From Scleromitrula shiraiana (lineage: Eukaryota; Ascomycota; Leotiomycetes; Helotiales; Sclerotiniaceae), in assembly GCA_028455995.1 (NCBI GenBank), contig JABELC010000006.1, forward strand, positions 1,736,001 to 1,800,000: DNA of 64,000 bases, in the 5' to 3' direction. This document shows, in pieces, positions 11,201 through 22,854 of this stretch. The number at the start of each line of letters is the position of its first letter. The first letter of the stretch is position 1. Made by a program: the position numbers and the translations under genes. Under the pieces are notes generated by a model. The model searched no databases. It saw only the letters and a program-made list of their open reading frames with translations, and was not told the origin of the DNA.

Positions 11201-14200
11201 CATTGATTTATATAAAGCAAAATGTATTTTATATTATTATTATTAATAAGTTTTTAATAAAATATACAATATTGAATTAAGTTGCTTTATTAATAATATA
11301 AAAAATAAGATTATTATTAATATATATTATATTAATTATAATAATAAAATTGAATTCAATATCGTTATAAAACTTGAATTTAAATTTTTTAGGTTTATTA
11401 ATATAGAACTAATATTTTTTATAATACTTTATAAGTTGTTTTAGTTATTTATGATTGAATTTATCTTTATAATTAGCGCGATTAAATAGATTATACAATT
11501 TTTTAATAAAAAAATATCTTGTTCGTTTATAAATGCAATATAATTTGATTTCAGATAAATAATATTCTTTATCTATATTTAATAATTTTATAATAGATTA
11601 CTAAAACTTTTATAATAAAATTAACTAATTAACAAATGTATATTTATAATATCTAATAATTTTCTATATTTTATTATTAATATACTAAAATTCATTTTTA
11701 ATATTATTAAATAAAACTTAAATATAATTCATATCTACAAAATTTAATAAAAATAAAATATTTATATTAATAATATAAATATCAATTATGCCAATTAAAC
11801 TAATAATTAAAATAATTCTAATAAAAAAGATATTATTAAAACCAAATTTAAAATTTATAATTAAATTTAAAATCTTTATATCAATTTGAATAAGTTTTTA
11901 TAATACTAAAAACTATTTATAATCAATAATTAATCGTTTTATAATATCAAAATCAATCATCATACCAATAAACTTATATTCATTATAATATTTAATCTAT
12001 AAATAAATCTTAAATTTTTAACTAGTTTTATTAATATAAATATATAAAATAATTAAATTATTAAATTTTATAATAAAATTATTATAATTATTATTTATAA
12101 TAATATAAAAACTATATAAAATAATAAATACTTTAATATCATCATTATTATCATTATTATTAAAATATAATTCTAATTAGAATATTTCAATTTCTTCAAT
12201 TATATAAATAAAATCATTATTATTATTATATTTATCTTAAATATATCGATTATAATTCTTACTAAAATTTTATATATCATTAAAGCTAAATCTTGACTTT
12301 ATTCTTCAATTAAATTCTTTCTTCACTATAATTCATTTTTCAAAAATATATCTAATTAACTAATATCCTTTCTTTTTGTAAACATAATATACTTTTTATT
12401 TTTAATTATAATAATTATTATTAAATCAAGGAACTCGATCATTAAAATATATATTTTTATTTTAAAGTCGAAAATTATTATTCTAATTATTTTTTTAAAA
12501 TCATTAATTATTAAAGTTTTATTTAATTATATTATTATCTTCTTTTTTAAAAAACAATTCGTTTTTAAACTTGTTCTTTATACTTTTTTATATTATAATA
12601 AATATATAAATCTTTATAACTACAACAATAAATATTTTAAATAAATTTAAATATCTTTAAAAACATGTAAAATAATCTTAATAAACTATAAAGAATTTCA
12701 TTATATAAATAAAATCATTATATATTTCTAATAATAATCCAAATTTTATAATATATATTTTATTAAATAAGATTTTATATAATTATCTAATTGATTTTAA
12801 TAAATTATTTATAATAATAATATAAAAAATGATTTTAAACTAATTATTATATATATCACATTTTTATTCTTCATTTTCAAATATTTTCTAAAATTTTTTA
12901 ATAATTATCTTTTAATTAATATTTGAATTTTTATATTTAATAATATTATAATAATATTTTTAAATATTTTTATATAATATAAATAAAATATTAAAATATC
13001 AATATTATTTAAATAAATTGATTTATTTATAATTATCTTTATAAATAATTGATTTATATTTGATATTATTTATTTAATCATTATATTTATTATTATTTGT
13101 TATATATTATTTTATAAAACTTTTAAATTATTTATTAATATTAAATAAAATAAAATCAATCTCAAAATCTTTAAAATCTAAATAATCAAAAAAATCATTT
13201 TTAAAATCGGAATCGAGGTCAAGATCGAAATTATCGTTATTATCATCTTTTTTTTTAATAAATATTGATTTAAAATCGAATTCTTTAAAATTAAATAGAT
13301 TTTTAAATATCGCTTATTTCTTTTATTTGTCTTTATCTTTTTTATTCTTTTTATTCTTATCTTCAATTTTATTTTTTTAAATAAAGTCAATAATAAAATT
13401 TCTTCTATTTTTTTTCTTTAAATTATTAAATTTTTTAATCATTATAATAAAAATATTTAATTATGCATTGAATTATGTATCACGAATTATTATATCTATT
13501 ATTTTTAAAATCTATTCAAATAAAGCTTTAAAAAAAAGTATAAAAATTAAATTAATATTAATATTAAAGTTAATAAAAATATTAATATTAAGTTTTTGTA
13601 GAAATCATTTAAAAAATCATAAAATAAAAAAATTTTTTTTTTAGATTATAATAAAATATTTTAAAATCCAATTTGTAAAATCATTTTTAAATATTTATAA
13701 AATATTATTATTAAAAATATGATAATAAATATATTTTAAAATCTTAAATCTAATATATAATAAAAAAATCTTATTATTGAAATTATTTTTAGAATTGAAT
13801 CCGTTTTTAAATAATTCATAAAATTTATTGTATTTTTTGAGGTCTTAGTTTAAAAAAGAGTAATCTGGGGGAGAAAAGTTTTTTTTTATTATATTAATTC
13901 AAAAAAAAAAGTTAAATAAAAGTATTTATGTAGGTGATTGAAGAAGAATATCATATTTTGATAAAAAAGGATGAATTCTTTATTATTATATAAAAAAAAA
14001 TTAAAAAAAAAAAAAAAGAAAAAAAATAAATTATTATAAAATAATAAAAATTTGTTTATTTTTAAAGAATATTCCTAAATTCTTATAGCTTTTATTAATT
14101 TAAAAACAATAATATTTTTAAATAAAAATCAAAGTTTTTCAATATAATTTTTATAAATCCAAAAATAATAAATATATAAAATAAAGTAAAAAAAAAAAAT

Positions 14201-14539
14201 AAAAAAAAAATAATAAAAGAAATAATAAAAAAGGTCTTATTATCATTAAAAATTTTTAAAAATATAAAGATATTATAGAAATCTTAAAAAAATAAAAATT
14301 AAGAAATTGAAATTTTAAAAAATTAAATTAAAAAAGTTGGACTAAAAATATATATAATAAATATAAAAGTTTGTAATATTATCTTAATATTTATATATTC
14401 TATTTTAATATTATATATTATTTTTAATTAAAATACTTTATTAATATTTTAAATTCAATTTTAATTTTTTCAAAAATATTTCTATTATTACAATATCATT
14501 TTAATGCTTATAATATTTGATTTATATAATATTAATTAA

Positions 14540-14701
14540 TATAATTTTATTTCGATTTAAATCATATAATTATAATATTATAATTTATATTTTTGATATT
14601 CTTATTATTGATCTATTTATAGTACAGATTATTAAATCATATATATGTACGATTATAGTCACATGCTTGTCACATGCTACCTTATGATCTATATCCTAAC
14701 A
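14540..14701 (-). repeat. 5' LTR of the inner element
   Basis: 162 bp. On the minus strand it starts TGTTAGGATATAGATC and carries CTATAAATAG about 70 bp in, a plausible LTR promoter core. It keeps CACATGCTTGTCACATGC where the other copy is more decayed. TATTG follows as the target duplication. Confidence 0.75.
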
Positions 14702-14964
14702 TATTGATATTGTTATTATCATTGAATATTTGATTGAATAGTTTTTCGTTTTTAATTTTTATATATTTATTTGTATTAAATAGTTTTTTTAATATATCAA
14801 TAATAAACTTATTGGGTTATATATATTAAAAATCATTTATTGATTTTAAAATATTATTATTATTATTTTTTTTATTTTAAAAATCAATAATGATATTGTT
14901 ATTTAGATTAATGACTAGATTTTTTTTATTGAATCGAATATTTGAAATTTATACAATTTTTTTT

Positions 14965-15225
14965 TTAACTTGTATTAAGATATATATGATATATATAATT
15001 GTTTTCAAAATTTATCAAAATATTAATTTTAGTGTGTAAAATAAGCTTTTGATTAAGAATATATTTTTCTTTTGGAATATATATATATGTTTTATAGCCT
15101 AGTACATGTAGATATACAATTAAGAATTTATTATTATAGCTTAGATTGATTTGATTTATGAATACTTCATATAAAATTATTTTTTTGATTAAGGTAGTTG
15201 CAGTTCGATTTATAATGTAAATCAT
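14965..15225 (-). pseudogene. copia integrase C-terminal fragment (outer element)
   Basis: The remnant reads YIINRTATTLIKKIILYEVF, then LHVLGYKTYIYIPKEKY. These are decayed forms of the copia integrase end (YLINR.P....TPYE..F and LRVFGC.AYVHIPKE). It lies outside the inner LTR pair and so belongs to the outer copia element, upstream of its RT on the minus strand. 86 codons remain open. Confidence 0.78.
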
Positions 15226-17940
15226 ATTTTGATATATCTTTGATTAAAATATTAAAAATATTTCCTTATCGATTATGATTGCTTGTATTTTTTTAAGCAA
15301 AATGCGAATTAATCATTTTAAAACCTCATTTTAATCTAGAATATATAATATAATAAATTTAATTATTAAATTAATATTATCAATAAATTTATTTAGATTA
15401 TTTATACTATATTTTTTATTTTTATTTAATCTCTATTTTATAGATTTTCAATTATATTAAAGTTCAAATTGTTTTATAATGATTTGCAAAGTTAATTTAA
15501 TGCCCCCTTTATATTTATGAATATAGATCCATCTAAATCAAAATGTTTTATTAGTAATAATAATAATATATTAATACTTATTAATATTAATTAAATTGAT
15601 TTTAATAATATTAATATATAAAAGTTTAAAAATTTTAATTAATTTTGAATCAATTATCTTTTATAATATTTAATATAATTTTGTTAATTTATATATTTTA
15701 TAAACTTTTTTCTTATTTTTAAAATATTTTATTAAATCTTTGATAAATAATCTTTTTACTATTTTTTAAATTATCTTGATATTTTTTTTAAAAAGATATT
15801 CAAATTGTCTATATTAAATATTCATATTAATATATTTTTTATAAATATTAATATTTAAAAATAATATTAGAAATATCAAATAAATTATTGCTTTATTTTA
15901 TAATTAAATAATAATATATATATTTAAATCTATTTAGAAATAAACAATTTTTTTATTATTTTATATATAACCATATTATATATATCCATTATTTTTTTAT
16001 TATATCATATTTAAAAACAGTTTTAATAATAATTCATTAAAATATAAAGTGTTTTAATATAAAAAAAATATTTTAAATTTATTCTTTATAAAGCATTTTA
16101 ATACAACTTTATTTATTTCTATAAAATAAATTATTTTATTTATTAATAATAACCTGAATTTCTTCAATTTTTATAATATAAACTTTTAAAATATAATAAA
16201 CTTTAATATATTTTATATATAATAATATAAAATACTAATATTATAAATTTAAATATATTTATATTAAATATTTATAATAACATCTAAAATTGATTTTTCA
16301 TTAAATAAATCTTATAAAAAATTTTTAATTATTATAAATAATATTATTATTATTATTCTAAAATTTTTATAATTATTAGATTTTTTTTTATTATTTAAAT
16401 TTAAAACTTTATCATTAAATTTATCATTTAACACTTTATTTTTGATTTTAATCTAAATTTTCCATTTAATACTATTTTTATCCTCCTATTTTTTTTTTAT
16501 ATCAATGTTTTTTGGATTATTTAAATATATATTAAAATTATAAAATCGAATTAAATTAAAATCAAGATTATTATAATAAATATACAAATTAAATTTATTA
16601 AAATAATTAAAATTAAAATTGTTTTATTTAAATATAATTTCTTTTTTTTATAAGACTCCTTAATTCTTATTATCAAAAAATATTATTTTATCTTCTAAAT
16701 TTTCGATTCATCAAACTTTATTGATAAAATTGATTATTAAATTTTTTATTATATTAAACTTGTTTATTTTTAAACTTCAAGTAATAAAATATTATTATTT
16801 TATTTAAATAAAAAACTTTTTATCTACTATTATAATAAATTATATATATTAAATTATTATATTTAATATTAACTTTACTTTAATAAATTTTATAAATAAT
16901 TAACAAATTATAATAATTATTTTTTAAATACTTTTAAAATTATCTATATTTATTTGATTATATTTAATCAATTCATTATAATTAAAAATATAATTTTTAC
17001 TTCTATATTAATATTTAAAAGTTTTAATTATTTTTCAAACTATTTCTTTATCTTCAATTAATCTTATTAAACCAATATAAAAAGATTAATAAATAACAAT
17101 ATATATTTTTATATTCTTTCTATTTTATTTCTTCCAAATCTTAATTTTTACTTTAATTACAAATATCATAAAATCAATATTTTTTAATATTACTATTTTT
17201 TCCTTAATGATTTTTTTTAATTTATTTGTATTGGCAATATCCTTGATATTTTTAATTTAATATAAATAATTTTTTTTTTTTTTAAATATTATTTTAAATT
17301 CATCTATAAAATAAATAATAATAAATTTGATTTTATTATTGATTTGATTAAATTTATTAATAAAAATAAAAATAATAATTTTAATAATTATTATAATAAT
17401 GATTAATAAAAAAAAGTTGAAAAAAACAATGATTTATCAAATATTATTATAATTTTTTATTAAATTATATAATTAATTTTCTATATTATTTTATTAATCT
17501 TATAATATTAAAATGATTCTTTAAATAAAAAAATTAAATCAATTTTTATACTTTATATAAAATTATTGATTATAATTTTTTTTTTAATAATATTCAATAT
17601 TTTATCAAATAAATATTAAAAATATAAATTAACAAAATTGCTAATATATCCTAATTTTAATATAGATTTTTAAAAATTTATCATTATTAATCTATATTTT
17701 TATTGATTTATATTAAAAATTGATAAACTTTTATTTAATCTAAAATTTTTATTTGATTTAATATTATTAAATATTTTATAAACCTTTATTATTATAATAT
17801 TTATTTAATCTTTAGCGATTCGTTTCGATTTCTTTTTGATAATATCCTTTATAAAGGACTTGAAATAAAAATAATAAATAAGCCTTTTTGAATAAGTTGA
17901 ATATAATCAATAATTTTTGGATACTTTTAAACTTATAATC

Positions 17941-18108
17941 TATAAAAAGTCAAATATGAAAAAAAACATTATAGATTAATATATCATTATATTGTTGATT
18001 AATTAGCTAAAGTCTTAATCTCATAAAGGAAAATATATATCAATTATTGATTATATAATTACACTAGTCCTAATATGGAGTGATTCTTATCCGGCAACCA
18101 TTCTAACA
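17941..18108 (-). repeat. 5' LTR of the outer copia element
   Basis: 168 bp partner of 6021-6188. On the minus strand it begins TGTTAGAATGGTTGCCGG, the better preserved of the two termini. AAAAA follows at 18109-18113. Confidence 0.78.
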
Positions 18109-18289
18109 AAAAATATAGAAATTTTTTGATTGACTCGATGTTGATAATATAATTTTTTTGATATATTACATTATCATAGAATGATCTTAGTCAATCATTA
18201 TTAAATAAAGACTATCCTTATTTAGTAACAACTTGAAAAACTATCGTACCTTTGTCTAACAATCGCTTAGATCTTTTTTCGATGAACGT

Positions 18290-18374
18290 AAAAAATATTT
18301 TTTATAACTTGAAAATTATCGATTTTAAGATTATTCGGCAATTTAGCGCGTGCTTTAATTTCAATTTAACCGAG
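18290..18374. repeat. Solo terminus of the TIR-element family at the block edge
   Basis: The sequence TTAGCGCGTGCTTTAATTTC ... TTTAACCGAG followed by TA repeats the inverted terminus seen at 5910 and 35123. It marks the right boundary of the AT-rich block. Its partner end is not obvious; the outer copia element may have inserted into this TIR element. Confidence 0.6.
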
Positions 18375-18445
18375 TATTCTAAAAATGACATATTAATTTT
18401 TTTTTAAAACATTAACGTAATGAACCTCGTTTTGAATGGTAGAAG

Positions 18446-18550
18446 TTTGTAATAAAACCTCTCTCTTTATATCAAGTAAAAGAGGCATTGAGTAGCCTTA
18501 TGATAAAACCTATCTTTTTGTACCAAAGAGAAGAGGCACTAGCTTACCCA
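18446..18550. repeat. Two tandem imperfect copies of about 53 bp
   Basis: Each unit contains ATAAAACCT, CTTT.TA.C.A, AGAGGCA and TAGC/GCTTACCC-like blocks. The first spans about 18446-18498, the second about 18499-18550. They sit just outside the AT-rich block. Function unknown. Confidence 0.55.
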
Positions 18551-19289
18551 TAACCATTAAAGATACGGTTGGGCCTGCGTGGAAGGAAGTCCAGATTCCT
18601 CCTACAACAGCCTGACGCATCATATAATCCCGCAGAAATACCTCCCTATCTAACTGTAAACGATCCAACCCTTATCTGTCACAAGTGCAGTACGCGCCTG
18701 CGATACTTGTTGAACAACCTTGTCAAAGTTTGTTGTCAAACTGACAGTAAGAGTTACTGGTAGACGCAAGGCCCGGAATACCTAGAACTAGAATCAACAA
18801 GCCAACAAACTCGCAAACCCAGCAAATCAGTAAACTAACAGATCTGCCGTCACATAGTCTGAGCTCGGTAGGGACCAGGCTGGAAGCCCTCTGGAAGTCC
18901 TCTGGAAGCTCAAGTCCAGTCCTTGTCATTCATTAAGATGCTCACGATCTAGCCTATGGAATATCTTTCTATCTGGCGGCCTCATTTAGACCGAGTGGTA
19001 CAAGCCCAGTTGCAACTGTTCCAATACAATCAGCCTTCTCATACCAACAAAGGACACAAGAATTGACCCTACCTCTGCTTGCTACAGAGACGTAGAGAGA
19101 GGTATATAAGACACGATGAGTTGCCTTTCCTCACATATCAAACAATCCACTTCATCATCTTCTTCTTCTTCTACCAACAAGTAACCCCAAGCAATTCCAG
19201 TCACCTCAAACAGCAGAAATTACCTCAACAAGTCTCAAGAACCAGCAGAAACCTCTTTCCACAATACAAACGGAAACGAATCCCCCGAG
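18551..19289. other. Intergenic, no supported gene; promoter of the next gene at its end
   Basis: Base composition is ordinary. A short frame containing a CHKC motif (18569-18763) has no ATG start and no family match, so it is not called. The last 200 bases lead into the small gene at 19290 and are CAACA/TCTTCT-rich, like fungal leaders. Confidence 0.5.
19103..19109 (+). promoter_or_regulatory. TATA box candidate
   Basis: TATATAA lies 181 bp before the ATG at 19290, with a CA/CT-rich leader between. Position and leader fit a fungal core promoter; no transcript data support it. Confidence 0.4.
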
Positions 19290-19598
19290 ATGTGCCATCA
19301 ACGCGTCGACTGGTACCATTGTGAATGTCGCTATGGAGGCCAGCCCTTCGAAGTTATGTGGTGCGATGACGCTTTATCTCGCGGTTCCGAATGCCCGACT
19401 GTTCGAATAGAGAATAACCTTCTTGTAGAAGCCTGCTCAAATCATGGACCAGTGACAGACTCAAAACCAACACAACTATCACCATATCGTCATCAGGGCC
19501 ATGGACATAATCACAGTGATAGTCATAGTCAGAGTCATAGTCAGAGTCAGAGTCAGAGTCATAGTCATAGTCATAGTCATAGTCACAGTCGACGATGA
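19290..19598 (+). CDS. Small Cys-containing protein with a His/Ser repeat tail
   Basis: A 102-residue frame with an ATG in a good context (CCGAG before it) and a TATA box upstream. The N-terminal half is ordinary and Cys-bearing: MCHQRVDWYHCECRYGG, then WCDD, ECPTVR and EACSNHGP, six cysteines in all. From about residue 70 the tail is HS/QS dipeptide repeats encoded by a 6-bp AGTCAT/AGTCAG array (about 19510-19590). The Cys/His content could bind metal, but that is inference. No secretion signal is visible. I do not recognise the family; a short orphan in a repeat-rich zone may also be non-coding. Confidence 0.5.
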   Translation: MCHQRVDWYHCECRYGGQPFEVMWCDDALSRGSECPTVRIENNLLVEACSNHGPVTDSKPTQLSPYRHQGHGHNHSDSHSQSHSQSQSQSHSHSHSHSHSRR

Positions 19599-20146
19599 TT
19601 AACCAAGCTAGTGAGTACAGAGAAGTCTCAGAACTATCGGCTGTCCAACTAATATGTTTTCCTTGCTAGGTCTTAACTTCGTATAGCGGTTGTTAGAACA
19701 CAGGCGTAAACAAAGAGCGTCTGAATGATAGGCGTTGGGATGATATAAAGTTTTGCAGACGGAAAGATTGATTTTTAGCTGGGCTAGACTAAAGGCATAG
19801 ATAAAAAAATAAAAAAATATTTTCAATGGCGCTGAGCGCTTTAATATCACTGTCCATGAGGCCTTTTGAATTTGCTTTTCGTGTTTAACCCTAAATATTT
19901 AGCTCCTTAGTTAGTGTCCTTGTTTCGAATTGGTATAGCAATACTTCAAGAGTAGTTTTTAAATATGGCTGCTTATAAAATTCCACGTGATCCCACTTCG
20001 CACCACTTAGTCGAGGCCGAAAGCCATCGTGTCAGGTCAACTTCATTTCGACAGTATTCGCATCGCTCTCGACAGCTGTTTGTGAGCACCAAAACACAAC
20101 CCACCCGCTTAGCCAAGCCTCAATCCATCCTCCGATTATACCAAAT
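19599..20146. other. Intergenic, no gene seen
   Basis: AT-leaning sequence between the His/Ser-repeat gene and the COG4 copy. A frame at 19965-20183 overlaps the COG4 start in another phase and is treated as chance. Confidence 0.5.
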
Positions 20147-21638
20147 ATGGCAAAGTCCGAGAAGGATAACATCCTTGGAATGAGTTCTTTTGCTGAAGTC
20201 TGCTCAGCTCTCACAACACTACATGTCCGGGACAAAGCCCTCGACTGGAGCTTGAGCACTTTGCCTTTGAAAGAGACAGATGTCAACCGCGATCTTAGCC
20301 ACCTAGATCGTCTCCATGCCACAGTTGCTGACCAGACCGTTGCAACTCGTAGTATCCATACTAGGCTAGTGGGGACAACAGACATAGTTAGTCGATTTCC
20401 TAGCCAGATCCGCAAATTTAGCATGGAGAAAATTCGAGTCGAAGACACATTGCAGCTGGTGGAGCAACTGATAGAGTTGAAAGCGTATATCGCAGGCGTC
20501 GTTGGAAGCATAGGTGCCCCCAGGACTGGGAGGCTGCTGCTGGTTATATATCACGTGCTAGCAAGATTCCCGAGACTATTGTCTGTGGGGATTTTGCTGC
20601 TGCGATGGTACCTACCATCGAAGCACCCGAGATCCCATGGTGGCGCTCGAGAGTGCAAAGGAAAACCTCTGAGACGATTCCAGAACGCTGCAAAAGAAGG
20701 CGATACAGCTAAGGTGACAAGGGTTTTTAAACTCTTTCCGCTGATCGAGAGGAGCAATGCTGGCCTCGATGCCTATGGGCAATATGTCTGCCAGAGCTTG
20801 TTTGATACCGCCAGGGTAATGATGAAAGAAATGTCTAATGACCAAGATCGCAACAATGGTTTATTTTTGGTCAATGCGCTGACAAGGCTGTTCGAACATA
20901 TCGCCTACATTGTGGAAGGCCATGGCAGGCTTGTAAAGCAGCACTATGGCGACTGCAGGATGGTGCGAGTCATCGAAAGGATCCAGCTCGAATTCGACAT
21001 TCATGAGGGCATTATAATAAATGCTTGCAACGATGATAAGGACGTGGATAGAAAACTCGCCGACATCAAGAGCTATCCCTTCTCCTTTTTGGCCAACAGC
21101 ATCAAGTCCCACTCGATACATAGAAGGAACTCAAGACTGACCATCGGTGGAGGCCAAGACGGTCAAAATACCTTGGATGATGGAGGCATCGACCCGAGAG
21201 AACTCGACGGGCTACTTGGTGAGATGGCTATGATTCTCGGCCAGTGGTCACTATATTCGCGCTTCCTAGCCAATAAATACCATGTAAGTTTCAATACTCT
21301 TATCAAGTCCGGGAGAGAAGTGATGTGATAGAGAGTAGGACTCCACACTACCCAATGGTTCACAGTTGTCAATACCACAGCTACTGACAAATTCACATGT
21401 ACATCCCAAAATCTCCAAGAGACTCATAAATCCGTACAACACCATTGCCGCATTTCATTTCCGACGATCAGTCGAATGTGCATTCGAACTCGATACGCCG
21501 CTAACTGGCCTATCCCTCAGTCAGCCAATTACTGCCAATGCCACTTTCGTTCTACAGGCGATTGAAGCTGCCGTGTATGTCTCTTCTCTGGTACAGCTAC
21601 TTTCTTTCTTTTCGCTTTTGCCCTGGAACAAGGATTGA
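20147..21638 (+). pseudogene. Truncated, frame-broken copy of COG4 (conserved oligomeric Golgi complex subunit 4)
   Basis: COG4 is a lobe-A subunit of the COG tether that docks retrograde vesicles at the Golgi. The N-terminus (FAEVCSALTTLHVRDKALD), the motif AAKEGDTAKVTRVFKLFPL and ANALTRLFEHIAYIVEGHG-like text (here VNALTRLFEHIAYIVEGHGR) are clear COG4. An intron 21284-21380 (GTAAGT...ACAG) joins in frame to an exon with FHFRRSVECAFELD. Between about 20518 and 20670 the family sequence moves through all three frames. DWEAAAGYISRASKIPET is in frame +2 from 20524 and VALESAKENL in frame +1 from 20640, before the original frame returns at 20669. The open frame survives only by luck. The protein would stop near residue 465, whereas COG4 proteins are usually about 750-800 residues. 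Most likely a degenerate partial duplicate; base-calling errors could explain the shifts but not the lost C-terminus. Confidence 0.8.
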
Positions 21639-22854
21639 TACGCTCATTTCTTGCCAAGATCTTGGCAAAACTTCGTCCCAAACAGATCGAATTTTCTTCG
21701 ATTTTAACAATTTTGATTAATTGAGATAAAAAGCAAAGAATCTTGATAAACAAGCACAAATAAGTACCAGAGAAGCACATGATCTCAACAGAGAACCTAC
21801 CCGAGGTGGGCAGGAGTGGGAAGAGTACGTCGTTCAATGCCTCGGGTGATATTGACAAATGTTAGCCCTATATCGATATCTTCATATAGGATCGAGAAGG
21901 TAAAGATTCCTCCTAAAAATCTCACCACGTTGAACATCGATGGTACTGATCACATATTGTTCAAAAATCTACTGACGGATTTACCATATCTCGCCCTATA
22001 AATGACATGATCCTACAAATATATCACTCTCATGCAAGGCACGGAGATATATTTCCTCATTAGGTGAACTAAACTGCTGGGTGCCCATAAACATAAGAGA
22101 CTGTGTTGAACGGGGTTAAGCAGAAGGAACTTGAATAAAGTGGGTTAATAGATCTGAATTGGGAATAATTTGATATTGGAAATAGATTACAATAATTTAA
22201 TTGGATGATATTTTTGGTTAATTATTGAAAATTAAACGGTTCATCATGATCTAATTAAATCGAATTTTGTCATCACATCCTTGAAGGGCAACAGGGGAGT
22301 CCATCCCAAATATGACATTTCTATTTTAAATATAGTAACAAATTCCATAGTACTGGTCAACTAGTATCCACAAACCAACAGGAAAATATTTCTCCAGATG
22401 TTTGTATCGTGCTACCGTTGTAAATGATCACCATGTTTACTCAATCAGGCGCCGTCGCTGAGAAAGTACATAATCTAAAGATTTCCAGCCCTATGAGATA
22501 GATATGATTAGAATTCTACTTTGGTAAACTTCGCTCTTAACTTCCTTATCTGGAGCCGGTTCTCTTATTTGTTAACTTTTGTCTTGTCTTTTCTGTTTGT
22601 TTGTAGCTAATCTTTTAATATCTTCTTCCTCTTGTATATCTCTACCCCCTCCCCCTCCCCCCTACATCTTGATTCCTTTTATATCCTTTACGCGCGCTTC
22701 TAAAATTTCTGTTCTAGCTTCACTTCACTTCATTATATATTTACTTTTTATTTCTTTTCTATCTTGTTTATGTTTCCGTTCATAATTTCATAATTTTCTT
22801 TCCCCCCCATAGGATCAATCCTTCCTTATTATCCCAAGTGCTCATTTTGCCAAG
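21639..22854. other. Intergenic; leader of the Zn2Cys6 gene at its end
   Basis: No supported gene. From about 22570 the plus strand becomes pyrimidine-rich (TCTTCTTCCTC and CCCCCTCCCCC runs), typical of fungal promoters and leaders. A CCCCCCCATAG at 22803-22813 could be the acceptor of a leader intron. Confidence 0.5.

Larger units (their letters stand above)
8050..14701 (-). mobile_element. Inner LTR (copia-like) retrotransposon nested in the outer one
   Basis: Two 162-bp direct repeats (8050-8211 and 14540-14701) bound 6.65 kb. On the minus strand the LTR begins TGTTAGGATATAGATCATAA and contains CTATAAATAG, a TATA-like core. The flanks are TATTA (8045-8049) and TATTG (14702-14706), a 5-bp target duplication differing by one G/A change. 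It interrupts the outer element between its integrase and reverse transcriptase. The interior is too decayed to read individual domains, so the copia assignment rests on LTR form and length. Confidence 0.75.
6021..18108 (-). mobile_element. Outer Ty1/copia LTR retrotransposon, split and decayed
   Basis: Two 168-bp direct repeats (6021-6188 and 17941-18108) bound the element. Read on the minus strand the LTR begins TGTTAGAATGGTTGCCGG. AAAAA flanks both outer sides (6016-6020 and 18109-18113), as a 5-bp target duplication would. On the minus strand the order is LTR, integrase C-terminal fragment (15225-14965), reverse transcriptase fragment (7180-6938), RNase H fragment (6769-6569), LTR. Integrase before reverse transcriptase is the copia order. 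Removing the nested 6.65-kb element leaves about 5.4 kb, a normal copia length. All coding frames are broken. Confidence 0.8.
2009..18376. other. AT-rich, RIP-like transposon block
   Basis: About 16 kb of almost pure A/T sequence with no intact gene. The matched transposon copies inside differ mostly by C-to-T and G-to-A changes, as expected of repeat-induced point mutation, although no dinucleotide index was calculated. The edges are sharp: ordinary fungal intergenic DNA ends near 2000 and resumes near 18380. Separate entries describe the recognisable elements. Short open frames here that are not listed (for example 8442-8630, 8849-9058, 13178-13390) are Ile/Lys/Asn-rich decay products without recognisable motifs. 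Confidence 0.85.

Noticed and set aside
8442..13390. Ile/Lys/Asn-rich frames in the AT-rich block (8442-8630, 8849-9058, 13178-13390)
   Set aside because: Open by chance in A/T-rich decayed DNA; no motif beyond the listed integrase, RT and RNase H relics.
18569..18763. Frame with a CHKC motif
   Set aside because: No ATG start, no second metal-binding pair and no family resemblance.
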